Notes under the pieces: model-generated
Told to the model about the DNA's origin: nothing
Seen by the model: the letters and a program-made list of their open reading frames with translations, nothing else
The model's database searches: none
In this document: positions 16,133-23,801 of the stretch, one piece after another
Position numbering within the stretch: position 1 is the first letter of the stretch
Layout: each line of letters opens with the position of its first letter
NCBI GenBank assembly: GCA_900470965.1
Contig: UCCS01000012.1
Location: forward strand, 134,306-168,084
DNA from: Hyphomicrobiales bacterium
Lineage (GTDB): Bacteria; Pseudomonadota; Alphaproteobacteria; Rhizobiales; Rhizobiaceae
Reading direction: 5' to 3'
DNA: 33,779 bases
Program-made: the position numbers and the translations under genes

Positions 16133-16717
16133 TCAGCAGTCGCCGCAGGGAATATTGTCGTTTTGCCGCTGGCGATAGAAATAGCTGCGGCTGATCGTGA
16201 TGGTGCGCGTCTCCGCCGGCAAGAAGCTGGGAGCAAAGACGAGCAGCGTATAGGGCGTGCTGAGCTCGGTGCGGATAAGGAAGCTGTTTGCTTTCTTCAT
16301 TTCCGTCGGCACATCTGAAACCGCGCTGTTCTTGGCATAGGGTGCTGCACCGCTTGGGGCCCAGGACCAAAGAACCGTGGGATTGGCGCTGCCGTCGATC
16401 TGGATTGCCGTGACCTTCAATGAGAGACCGGAACTGTCATAAGGCGCGAAGATCGCCGGGGCAGCTTTGGCGATATCTGTGAGCGAGCTTTTGGTGACGC
16501 TCTGCTGCTGGGTAATGATATCGGCGATCGAGCCGGCGGCACGTGTCGTGCGCTTGCTGACGTTGAGCCCGAGCGTGATCTCGAATGCGCCGAGATAGAG
16601 CATGATCAGAACCGGGAAGATGATCGCAAACTCGATGGCGCCCACGCCCTTCCGGTCGCGTACAAAGCGCCGCGCCGTCGAAGCCAGCCATATCAGCGGT
16701 CCGCGGCTTGCCATCAT
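16133..16717 (-). CDS. TadE-like minor pseudopilin
   Basis: This 194-residue protein has a short basic N-terminus and a TadE-type motif DRKGVGAIEFAIIFPVLIML, in which the Glu sits just after the expected prepilin peptidase site. The hydrophobic helix continues to about residue 50. The rest is a periplasmic domain of beta and loop character ending in a Cys pair (CGDC). TadE-like proteins are processed by the same peptidase as the Flp pilin and are needed for Tad pilus assembly. It overlaps the preceding TadE-like gene by four bases. The pair is transcribed away from the main cpa cluster. Confidence 0.85.
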   Translation of the reverse strand: MMASRGPLIWLASTARRFVRDRKGVGAIEFAIIFPVLIMLYLGAFEITLGLNVSKRTTRAAGSIADIITQQQSVTKSSLTDIAKAAPAIFAPYDSSGLSLKVTAIQIDGSANPTVLWSWAPSGAAPYAKNSAVSDVPTEMKKANSFLIRTELSTPYTLLVFAPSFLPAETRTITISRSYFYRQRQNDNIPCGDC

Positions 16718-17343
16718 GGATACTGCTCATTCTGGAAGGCCGCCGTCGCGACGATCAGATATTCGCTCGGCATGGAACTGCCGACTGGGCGAAGGCCGGT
16801 GACATAAGGACGGACGAGATCGACGGTGATGGACCAGCGGTAATAGGCGCGCACCATGTTGATCGAGCCGGGGCCGCCGGGCGTGAACTTGAAATCCGAA
16901 GTCTTGAGATCGGAATATTTATCCGCAGACACTCTCGGGATCGTCGTCGGAATGGACGCAAAGTTTGTGAAGCTCTGTACATCCAAATATAGCTTGCCAG
17001 GTGTCGCCGCCTCCGTCGCCGAGCAGCGGATGATGATCGAGATCTCGTCGCAGAAGGCCTGCCGGAACTGTGTCTGCGTCTTGTAGGTCGTACGGGTGGA
17101 ATCGAATGTGATCTGCCCCGTCCGCATCTGACGGCTCATCGTATCGACGGCGCTCGAGACGAGTTGTTCCGCCGCAAAGGCGATGAAGGTTTCCAGGATG
17201 GCGAATATGATGATGAAATAGGGAATGGCCAGCAACGCGAATTCGATCGCGGCAGAGCCGTCACGCGAGCGGGCCAAGGCGCGAAGTCTGGATAAACGGA
17301 GGGACGCACGCACCTTGCCCGTCTCCTGCTCACGGATCGCCAT
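16714..17343 (-). CDS. TadE/TadF-like minor pseudopilin
   Basis: The product is 209 residues. After a basic leader (about 1-24) comes the processing motif DGSAAIEFALLAIPYFIIIF, with Glu at the +5-like position, and one long hydrophobic helix. The mature part has two Cys (about residues 100-110) and several aromatic residues near the end. ATG at 17343 has GAGG seven bases upstream. A GTG at 17376 in frame has no site. The protein resembles its neighbour only in the N-terminal helix, as usual for TadE and TadF. I could not tell which of the pair is TadE and which is TadF. Confidence 0.83.
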   Translation of the reverse strand: MAIREQETGKVRASLRLSRLRALARSRDGSAAIEFALLAIPYFIIIFAILETFIAFAAEQLVSSAVDTMSRQMRTGQITFDSTRTTYKTQTQFRQAFCDEISIIIRCSATEAATPGKLYLDVQSFTNFASIPTTIPRVSADKYSDLKTSDFKFTPGGPGSINMVRAYYRWSITVDLVRPYVTGLRPVGSSMPSEYLIVATAAFQNEQYP

Positions 17344-17455
17344 GGTCTGGCCTCGAAAATGTTCTTCGGGCGCCACACTAAGACGCGTTCGTTGATTTTC
17401 CGTTTCAGGTCGGAGCAGCTATTTTAACGAATAGGTGTGAGCTGGGCGTAATTAG

Positions 17456-17857
17456 CTAGTTTCCGGAAGCCGCTTCACCCTGCTGCGAATGCTGCTCGCA
17501 ATTGGGCGTGCAGGAAAGAACCGAGCGCTCCGTCTGGCGATAGACGCGCACTGTGTTGCCTTCATCGATGGAGACGAGAATGCGTTCGTCCAGAATGGCG
17601 TTGCCATCGGTATCGAGCAGCACGATGTTGGTGGTGCCGAAGGCGCGGCCCGTCAAGACGATTGTCTTGGCATCGGCGACAGTCGCATCGGCAACCTTGG
17701 AATTGCCGACGATGACCTTGCTGACCGGCCGGTCGAGCTTCAGGACGCGCGCGTGATCCATATAGACGCGCAGCATGTCTTCCTGGGCGGAGGCCGCGGA
17801 TGCCGTAAGAGCCGCAATCACCCAGGCAAAGAAAACGGTCTTGCCGTTCGATGGCAT
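17456..17857 (-). CDS. Stand-alone pilus secretin N-domain protein (CpaC N-terminal paralogue)
   Basis: This 133-residue protein has a Sec signal peptide (about 1-24, ending ASAQ) and then one small domain. The domain has the features LDRPVSKVIVGNSKVADATV and TGRAFGTTNIVLLD, which match the N-terminal domain of CpaC-type secretins (compare KLGLNKAVVVDLPEDAHDILV at 20412-20474 in cpaC). It has no secretin core and ends with a short tail containing CTPNC. It is probably periplasmic and may help dock the secretin or the pilus subunits. AGAGG lies six bases before the ATG. It is divergent from pilA. Confidence 0.8.
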   Translation of the reverse strand: MPSNGKTVFFAWVIAALTASAASAQEDMLRVYMDHARVLKLDRPVSKVIVGNSKVADATVADAKTIVLTGRAFGTTNIVLLDTDGNAILDERILVSIDEGNTVRVYRQTERSVLSCTPNCEQHSQQGEAASGN

Positions 17858-18088
17858 TTTGGCCCTCTTTCACGATCGTAATGCTAATTGCAGATAGAAT
17901 GGAAAAAAATGGTGAACGAAGCTTTAAGCTCTCCATGCCATGTTCGTGAGTGAAACGCCCTGGATTGTTTCGGCACGCTTCGATGCGGCATGAAATCGAC
18001 GGGCAGCAGAAATTCGTGCCATTTCTGGATGCTTGAAAGCTATTGTTCCACTTTGCTTCCGGAAATTCCTTAGAAATGCAAGCAATGC

Positions 18089-18106
18089 GGTAAGGAATTA
18101 CTTACC
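18089..18106. promoter_or_regulatory. Operator-like 18-bp palindrome in pilA upstream region
   Basis: GGTAAG (18089-18094) and CTTACC (18101-18106) flank an almost symmetric GAATTA core, so 16 of 18 positions are symmetric. It lies in the 392-bp gap (17858-18249) between divergent pilus genes. The same gap has TTAA at 18139-18142 and 18152-18155, nine bases apart. That is reminiscent of the CtrA site, but the spacing is wrong (seven expected). No clear -35/-10 pair was found. Confidence 0.4.
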
Positions 18107-18249
18107 CTGACTGGGCCGGTTGTCTCGTTTACGCCTTGTTAACGCATTTCATTAAGTCGATGGAAACAGCCATTCGCTAGGTTGCAGCCATCCGATCAAC
18201 GGCAACAGTTGGCGGACGTGCTGAACATCAACTGGAGTTAGGAGTAACC

Positions 18250-18438
18250 ATGACCAAGCTTTTTAGCCGTTTTCTGAAGGATGAATCCGGCGCGACCGCA
18301 ATCGAGTATGGCCTGATCGCCGCCCTCATTTCCGTAGCCCTCGTTGCTGGCGCCACCACGCTCGGCACCAAGCTCAACGCCACGTTCGCTGGACTTGGCA
18401 CAAAGCTGTCCGATGCTACGGCGAAGACGGCCCCTTAA
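18250..18438 (+). CDS. pilA: Flp pilin, copy 1
   Basis: This 62-residue prepilin is the structural subunit of the Tad pilus. The leader MTKLFSRFLKDESG is followed by the Flp motif ATAIEYGLIAALISVALVAG. Cleavage by CpaA after Gly14 would leave a 48-residue mature pilin with Glu5 and Tyr6, the family hallmark. The C-terminal part is short and polar (ATFAGLGTKLSDATAKTAP). TTAGGAG precedes the ATG by five bases. It should be strongly expressed from the region upstream. Confidence 0.95.
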   Translation: MTKLFSRFLKDESGATAIEYGLIAALISVALVAGATTLGTKLNATFAGLGTKLSDATAKTAP

Positions 18439-18489
18439 TGGCTGCGGCGTAGCTCTGGTTCAGAACATCAACTGGAGTTAGGAGTGACC

Positions 18490-18678
18490 ATGATCAAGCT
18501 TTTTAGCCGTTTTTTGAAAGATGAATCCGGCGCGACCGCAATCGAATACGGCCTGATCGCCGCCCTCATTTCCGTAGCCCTCGTTGCTGGCGCCACCACG
18601 CTCGGCACCAAGCTCAATGACACGTTCGGCGAGCTCGGTCTAAAGCTGACCAATGCCACGACGAAGACCACTCCGTAA
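18490..18678 (+). CDS. pilA2: Flp pilin, copy 2
   Basis: This second 62-residue Flp prepilin arose by the tandem duplication. The leader differs from copy 1 at residue 2 (MIKLFSRFLKDESG), and the hydrophobic core ATAIEYGLIAALISVALVAG is identical. Differences gather after residue 43 (DTFGELGLKLTNATTKTTP), the part exposed on the pilus surface. ATG at 18490 corresponds exactly to the start of copy 1. An in-frame GTG at 18484 is ignored. Either copy could be the major subunit, or both could mix in one fibre. Confidence 0.93.
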   Translation: MIKLFSRFLKDESGATAIEYGLIAALISVALVAGATTLGTKLNDTFGELGLKLTNATTKTTP

Positions 18679-18710
18679 TAACTGGAGCGTAGCTCTGGTT
18701 CACTGCGATA

Positions 18711-18748
18711 AGGCTCACGAGCGAACCGCCGTGAGCCTGTTTGTCTTG
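18711..18748 (+). terminator. Terminator or attenuator after the pilin genes
   Basis: AGGCTCACG (18711-18719) and CGTGAGCCT (18730-18738) form a perfect 9-bp stem with a 10-base loop, followed by GTTTGTCTTG. The T-tract is imperfect, so read-through into cpaA is likely. It would keep pilin mRNA above that of the assembly genes. Confidence 0.75.
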
Positions 18749-18778
18749 GGCAGATGAGAACTTGGGGCAGGTGAGAAA

Positions 18779-19291
18779 ATGATCGTAGCCGCAATACTTC
18801 TGGTTTTCCCGCTCTGCCTTGCTTTTGCGGCCATATCCGATCTGTTGACAATGACGATCCCGAACAGGGTATCGTTGATCCTGATAATTTCATTCGTAGT
18901 GCTGGCGCCTTTGAGCGGCCTGGCTCTTCCTGCGATCGGAATGCACGCACTTGGCGCCGCCATCGTGTTCGGCATTTGCTTTGCCCTGTTTGCGCTCAAT
19001 GTGATGGGCGGTGGAGACGCCAAACTCTTGAGTGCGGCCGCGATCTGGTTCGGTTACGATCCCGAACTGCTGTCTTTTCTAGTTTATGTCAGTGTCATCG
19101 GCGGCTTGGTGACGTCCGCAATCCTGTTGATCCGCTCGCAGGCAAATACGATATTGGCCATTGGGCTCCCTATTCCCAATTCGCTCCTGCTAGCGAATAA
19201 GATTCCCTATGGTATCGCCATCGCGATCGGCGGCTTCCTGGCCTTCCCGTCTTCGCCGCTATTTCTTGCCGCGCTGGAAAGCCTGAAATAA
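18779..19291 (+). CDS. cpaA: Prepilin peptidase (A24 family, CpaA/TadV)
   Basis: This 170-residue integral membrane aspartyl protease cleaves the leader of the Flp pilins and TadE-like proteins. The catalytic aspartates are Asp21 in AAISDLLTMTIPN and Asp80 in the conserved MGGGDAKLL. About five to six membrane helices are seen. The N-terminal methyltransferase domain of classical PilD is absent, as is usual in Tad systems. AGGTGA precedes the ATG. Confidence 0.93.
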   Translation: MIVAAILLVFPLCLAFAAISDLLTMTIPNRVSLILIISFVVLAPLSGLALPAIGMHALGAAIVFGICFALFALNVMGGGDAKLLSAAAIWFGYDPELLSFLVYVSVIGGLVTSAILLIRSQANTILAIGLPIPNSLLLANKIPYGIAIAIGGFLAFPSSPLFLAALESLK

Positions 19292-19333
19292 CGGCATTTC
19301 AATCGGCCGTTAACTTAGAATGTAAGTGTTCCA

Positions 19334-19389
19334 TTAACCATAATTATACCAATTCCTGAGCATTCTGCGGGGCGAACGCGTTGTGCCCC
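19334..19389 (+). promoter_or_regulatory. Upstream region of cpaB with CtrA-like half-site and hairpin
   Basis: TTAACCAT at 19334-19341 equals the second half of the CtrA box, and TAAG seven bases before it is a poor first half. AT-rich TAATTATACC follows at 19341-19350. GGGGC (19369-19373) and GCCCC (19385-19389) can form a hairpin that ends immediately before the AAGGA ribosome-binding site of cpaB. The regulator is a guess from Caulobacter, where CtrA controls pilus genes. Confidence 0.3.
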
Positions 19390-19401
19390 AAGGAATGATC
19401 A

Positions 19402-20217
19402 ATGAAACCGGCCCGCCTTATTATCCTAGCTGTCGCCGTGGTGGCAGCCGGCCTCGCCGGTCTTCTTGCGATGAACATGGCCGGTAGCGGCGGTGTCGTG
19501 ACGAAGGTCCAATCCGTTATCGAGAAGGAGCCGACCGTTAACGTGTTGGTCTCCAGTGCCAATCTTCCCGTTGGCGCGCGGCTGGATGACAAAGCCGTTA
19601 ACTGGATGGCCTGGCCTCAGAATGGCGTTGTCCAGGGCTTCATTACCGAGACCGATCGGCCGGACGCGATCAAGGATCTGCAGGGCGCCGTCGTGCGCTT
19701 GCCCGTCTTCGAAGGAGAGCCGATCCGTCCGGAGAAGTTCGCCGATTCCAACAGTCGTATCCTGTCTTCGTTGCTGCCCGCCGGCAAGCGCGCCGTCGCG
19801 ACCGAAATCTCCGTGGCGACCGGTGCCGGCGGCTTCATCCTCCCCAATGACCGCGTTGACGTCATCATGGTGCGCAAGGGGCAGGGCACGGACAAATACA
19901 TAACCGAAACCGTGCTCAGCAATGTCCGCGTTCTCGCCATCGACCAGCAGATCGAGGAGAAGGAGGACGGCACCAAGGCCGCGGTCGGCACGACAGCAAC
20001 GCTGGAGCTGACCCCCGACCAGACCAAAGTTCTGGCTGTCGCCCAGCAGATGGCCGATCGCCTTTCGCTCGCCCTGCGCTCCGTCGCCGACGCGCAGGAG
20101 CAGGATACCAGTGCGGCAGATTATCTGCTGAGCGGCGATAACGGCAGCGCAATCATCCAGGTCATCAAGTCCGGCTCCATCGTCACGGATGCCACCAGCT
20201 CAGTGAAGCCGGAGTAA
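19402..20217 (+). CDS. cpaB: Tad pilus assembly protein CpaB
   Basis: The product is 271 residues. A single N-terminal hydrophobic helix (about 5-27) anchors a periplasmic part with an SAF-type domain (NLPVGARLDDKAVNWMAWP, about 52-70) and an RcpC/CpaB C-terminal domain (about 110-230) with GGFILPNDRVDVIMVRKG. CpaB is thought to act in the periplasm with the secretin CpaC. AAGGA lies seven bases upstream. The gap to cpaA is 110 bases and holds a possible separate promoter, so cpaB to tadC may be its own transcription unit. Confidence 0.93.
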   Translation: MKPARLIILAVAVVAAGLAGLLAMNMAGSGGVVTKVQSVIEKEPTVNVLVSSANLPVGARLDDKAVNWMAWPQNGVVQGFITETDRPDAIKDLQGAVVRLPVFEGEPIRPEKFADSNSRILSSLLPAGKRAVATEISVATGAGGFILPNDRVDVIMVRKGQGTDKYITETVLSNVRVLAIDQQIEEKEDGTKAAVGTTATLELTPDQTKVLAVAQQMADRLSLALRSVADAQEQDTSAADYLLSGDNGSAIIQVIKSGSIVTDATSSVKPE

Positions 20218-20222
20218 GGGAA

Positions 20223-21734
20223 ATGCAGATGGGCAACTCAAAACAGCGCACCAGGCTTTTCCTGGCCGGCTGCCTTTCTCTGGCAATGGCGGCGACGGGC
20301 GTTACGCTGCCTTCCTTTCATGCGCCTTTCGACGTGAAGCAGGCCAACGCCGGCTCGGAAAGCCTCATCCGCATTTCGCAAAGCGGTCCCGGCGCACATC
20401 GCCGTCTGAAGCTCGGCCTCAACAAGGCTGTTGTCGTCGACCTGCCGGAAGACGCACATGACATTCTCGTCTCCGATCCCAGCATGGCCGATGCCGTGAC
20501 CCGTACGTCGCGGCGCATCTATCTTTTTGGCAAGAAGGTCGGACAGACCAACATCTTCGTTTTCGGCGCCAGCGGCGAGGAGGTCGTCAGCCTTGATATC
20601 GAGATCGAGCGCGACGTTTCCGGTCTTGAGACCAATCTGCGCCGCTTCATTCCCGACTCCGCCATCAAAGTCGAGATCGTTTCTGATAATATCGTGCTGA
20701 CGGGTACCGTTCGCACGCCGCAGGATGCAACCCAGGCAGCATCGCTCGCCGAAGCATTCTTGAAGGGCGGCGAGGCCACGACGCGCACGGAAACCGCTTC
20801 AGGTACCGGCGGCGACAGTGCGGTTGCGCTCTTTGCTGAAAACCGCCAGGTCTCCCAGGTCGTCAACCTCTTGCAAATCCAGGGCGAAGACCAGGTCACG
20901 CTCAAGGTCACGATCGCCGAGGTTCGCCGTGAAATCCTGAAACAGCTTGGCTTCGACAATCTCGTCACCAATTCCTCGGGCATGACGGTCGCCCAGCTCG
21001 GCAGCCCCTCGGCGGATACGGCCACATCCGTCGTCGGTGGTGGCCTCGCCGCACTCTTCAAGAACTCGATCGGCAAATACGATATTTCGACCTACCTGAA
21101 TGCGTTGGAACAGGGCAAGGTCGTTCGCACGCTGGCCGAACCCACGTTGACGGCGATCTCCGGTCAGGCCGCGACTTTCAATTCCGGCGGTCAGGTTCTT
21201 TATTCAACGACGGACAACCAAGGCAACGTCACGGTCGTTCCCTATAACTACGGTATCAATCTGGCTTTCAAACCGGTGGTCCTTTCTTCCGGCCGCATCA
21301 GCCTGCAGATCAAGACCAACGTCTCGGAGCCGGCGCCGTCGGTATCGGGTACCGCGCCCACCTATCAGCGCCGCTCGGCAGAGACTTCAGTCGAACTCCC
21401 TTCGGGCGGTTCGATCGCTCTTGCAGGCCTCATTCGGGACAACATTTCCCAGACGATGAACGGCACACCTGGCGTCTCGAAGATCCCGCTTCTCGGCACG
21501 CTCTTCCGCCAGAAGGGATTTGAGCGCCAGGAAACGGAGCTGGTCATCATCGCAACGCCCTATCTGGTGCGTCCGGTGGCGCGCAACCAGCTCAATCGTC
21601 CGGATGACAATTTCAGTCCGGAAAACGATGCCTCCGCCTTCTTCATGAACCGCGTCAACAAGGTTTACGGCAGCCGCCAGGCGCCGGTTGCCGATGCACA
21701 GTTCCACGGTTCCATCGGGTTTATCTACAAATGA
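20223..21734 (+). CDS. cpaC: Tad outer-membrane secretin CpaC
   Basis: The product is 503 residues. A signal peptide (about 1-43) is followed by a pilus-type N-domain (about 60-140), a BON-like segment (VEIVSDNIVLTGTVRTPQDA, about 150-170) and the secretin core (about 290-460). The core includes VPYNYGINLAFKPVV, ELPSGGSIALAGLIRD and GVSKIPLLGTLFR. It should form the outer-membrane ring through which the Flp pilus passes. The start has AAGGGA before it, and a second ATG two codons later is also possible. The last four bases overlap cpaD (ATGA). Confidence 0.95.
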   Translation: MQMGNSKQRTRLFLAGCLSLAMAATGVTLPSFHAPFDVKQANAGSESLIRISQSGPGAHRRLKLGLNKAVVVDLPEDAHDILVSDPSMADAVTRTSRRIYLFGKKVGQTNIFVFGASGEEVVSLDIEIERDVSGLETNLRRFIPDSAIKVEIVSDNIVLTGTVRTPQDATQAASLAEAFLKGGEATTRTETASGTGGDSAVALFAENRQVSQVVNLLQIQGEDQVTLKVTIAEVRREILKQLGFDNLVTNSSGMTVAQLGSPSADTATSVVGGGLAALFKNSIGKYDISTYLNALEQGKVVRTLAEPTLTAISGQAATFNSGGQVLYSTTDNQGNVTVVPYNYGINLAFKPVVLSSGRISLQIKTNVSEPAPSVSGTAPTYQRRSAETSVELPSGGSIALAGLIRDNISQTMNGTPGVSKIPLLGTLFRQKGFERQETELVIIATPYLVRPVARNQLNRPDDNFSPENDASAFFMNRVNKVYGSRQAPVADAQFHGSIGFIYK

Positions 21735-22483
21735 GCGGAGCGCGGTCTGGACCGATGAAAAAGAACAGAGATCAGGCGATGGCTCCTTCGAATACGAGAC
21801 AGTCCCGAGGCGCAAAACCACTGCTCGTGGCTGCTTCGCTCGCCGTTGCCATCCTTTCCGGCTGCGCCGGCCCGCGCGACCAACTGACGACGGGCGGCAT
21901 CCCTGATGACTACCGGGAGCGCCATCCCATTGTCGTTACGGAAGCCGAGCAGACGGTAGACATTCCCGTCGCCTCTACCGATCGCCGCCTGACGATTGCC
22001 CAGCGTGAGCTGATCCGCGGCTTTGCAACCAACTATGTGTCGCGCGCCTCCGGCCCGGTCTATATCCTGTCTCCGGAAGGTTCACCGAATGCGGGAGCGG
22101 CCCGCGCCCTGCGCAGCCAGGTCCGGGCCGAACTTGCCTCGCGCGGTATTGCCAGCAACAAGATCATCAATACGTCCTATGCGGCAACCGGTCTCCTCGA
22201 TGCTGCACCGCTGCGGCTGAGCTTTACCGGCACAACGGCGGTAACGACCCAGTGCGGCCAATGGCCGAAGGATATCACGGCCGACTTCACGAACCAGAAC
22301 TATTACAATTTCGGCTGTGCCTCGCAGAACAACCTCGCCGCCCAGGTCGCCAATCCGGAAGATTTCGTCGCTCCGCGCGGCATGACCCCGATCGACGCAG
22401 AGCGGCGCAATCAGGCGATCCAGGAATACCGGACGACGACGTCCACGATCGAGGACGTCGATTCCGGCCAGACCGGTTTCTGA
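21731..22483 (+). CDS. cpaD: Tad pilus lipoprotein CpaD
   Basis: This gives up to 250 residues. A lipoprotein signal (LLVAASLAVAILSGC) ends at a Cys about 45 residues from the first ATG, followed by AGPRDQLTTGGIPDDYRERHPI, the typical CpaD start. The C-terminal part carries the family region with NFGCASQNNLAAQVANPEDF. The long leader suggests that translation may begin later, at ATG 21755 or 21779. The first ATG is kept because it overlaps the cpaC stop. CpaD helps CpaC localise or multimerise. Confidence 0.92.
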   Translation: MSGARSGPMKKNRDQAMAPSNTRQSRGAKPLLVAASLAVAILSGCAGPRDQLTTGGIPDDYRERHPIVVTEAEQTVDIPVASTDRRLTIAQRELIRGFATNYVSRASGPVYILSPEGSPNAGAARALRSQVRAELASRGIASNKIINTSYAATGLLDAAPLRLSFTGTTAVTTQCGQWPKDITADFTNQNYYNFGCASQNNLAAQVANPEDFVAPRGMTPIDAERRNQAIQEYRTTTSTIEDVDSGQTGF

Positions 22484-22500
22484 TCAGGCGGGATGGAACG

Positions 22501-23778
22501 ATGAGCACCGTCGACTACGAGATCAAGAACACCAGCGAACTCCGCCATGCCGAAGAGGCAATGCGCATGGGCGAACTGGAAAACATGCGGCCGCTGCCGC
22601 GCATCTCCGTTCATGCCTTCTGCGAGAGCGAAGGACTGCAGCGGGTGATGGAGCGCTGCGCCAATGACCGGCGCATGTCGAAAGTCAGTCTGCGCATCAC
22701 CAGCGGCGGCACGGCTGCTGCTGCAAACATGTTCTCAAGCACACCGACGCCGAACCTGATCATCATCGAGACCAGGGCGAACTCCGCCAGCCTGCTCGCC
22801 GAACTCGCGCCGCTCGCTGCCGTCTGTGATCCCTCGACCAAGGTCATCATCGTCGGCTACTACAACGATATCGGCCTCTACCGCGATCTGATCCGCAACG
22901 GTATTTCCGAATATATGGTCCAGCCTGTCGCCATGCCCGATATCATGGGCGCAATGGCAACGATCTTCGTCGATCCGGAAGCCGAGCCGCTTGGCCGCTC
23001 CATCGCCTTCATTGGTGCCAAGGGCGGGGTCGGGGCCTCGACGATCGCCCATAATTGCGCCTTCGGCATCTCCAACCTGTTCTCGACCGAGACGATCCTG
23101 GCCGATCTCGACCTGCCCTATGGCACGGCGAACATCGATTTCGATCAGGATCCGGCCCAGGGCATTGCCGAGGCCGTCTTTGCGCCGGAGCGGCTTGACG
23201 AGGTTTTCCTCGATCGCCTGCTGACCAAGTGCTCGGAGCATCTTTCACTGCTGGCCGCTCCCTCGCTTCTCGACCGCGCCTATGATTTCGAGGGCCAAGC
23301 CTTCCAGCCGGTGATGGATGTGCTGCAGCGCAGCGCGCCTGTAACGGTGCTCGACGTTCCGCATGCCTGGTCGGACTGGACCCGTACGGTACTGTCAAGC
23401 GCCGACGAAGTGGTTATCTGCGCGGTTCCCGATCTCGCCAACCTGCGCAACACCAAGAACATGCTTGATGCGCTCCGTAAGATACGCCCGAACGACAAGG
23501 TGCCGCATCTCATTCTCAATCAGGTCGGTATGCCGAAGCGGCCGGAAATCTCGGTTTCCGATTTCTGCGAGCCGCTGGAAGTCGAACCGATTGCCATCAT
23601 TCCCTTCGATATCGCCCTCTTCGGAAACGCCGCCAACAGTGGCCGGATGATTTCGGAGGTCGATCCGAAATCTCCGACGGCGGAGACTTTTTCGCAGATC
23701 TCGCACATCGTCACCGGTCGCGTGGCAATCAAGAAATCCAGGAAGGGCGGCCTTCTCGGCCTTCTGAAGCGTAAGTGA
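22501..23778 (+). CDS. cpaE: Tad pilus assembly ATPase-like protein CpaE (TadZ)
   Basis: The product is 425 residues. A receiver-like domain (about 37-160) lacks an obvious phosphoacceptor Asp, since the usual place has LIIIETRA. A ParA/MinD-type ATPase domain follows with the deviant Walker A GAKGGVGASTIAH (172-184). The C-terminus is basic (KKSRKGGLLGLLKRK), suggesting membrane contact. In Tad systems CpaE/TadZ localises the machinery, often to a cell pole. ATG at 22501 has GGGATGGA upstream. An in-frame extension back to 22252 lies inside cpaD and is rejected. Confidence 0.94.
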   Translation: MSTVDYEIKNTSELRHAEEAMRMGELENMRPLPRISVHAFCESEGLQRVMERCANDRRMSKVSLRITSGGTAAAANMFSSTPTPNLIIIETRANSASLLAELAPLAAVCDPSTKVIIVGYYNDIGLYRDLIRNGISEYMVQPVAMPDIMGAMATIFVDPEAEPLGRSIAFIGAKGGVGASTIAHNCAFGISNLFSTETILADLDLPYGTANIDFDQDPAQGIAEAVFAPERLDEVFLDRLLTKCSEHLSLLAAPSLLDRAYDFEGQAFQPVMDVLQRSAPVTVLDVPHAWSDWTRTVLSSADEVVICAVPDLANLRNTKNMLDALRKIRPNDKVPHLILNQVGMPKRPEISVSDFCEPLEVEPIAIIPFDIALFGNAANSGRMISEVDPKSPTAETFSQISHIVTGRVAIKKSRKGGLLGLLKRK

Positions 23779-23801
23779 ACGAGTAGAATTGGATCGGATC
23801 A

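Larger units (their letters stand above)
18223..18702 (+). repeat. 240-bp tandem duplication carrying two pilin genes
   Basis: Unit 1 (18223-18462) and unit 2 (18463-18702) start with the same GAACATCAACTGGAGTTAGG and end with the same GCGTAGCTCTGGTTCA. They keep an exact 240-base offset with no visible indel. Each unit contains a ribosome-binding site, a complete Flp pilin gene and the 3' flank. Confidence 0.95.

Noticed and set aside
18139..18155. Canonical CtrA binding site before pilA
   Set aside because: The two TTAA boxes are nine bases apart, whereas the consensus needs seven.
18223..18702. CRISPR or satellite repeat
   Set aside because: There are only two units and each holds a complete pilin gene, so it is a gene duplication.
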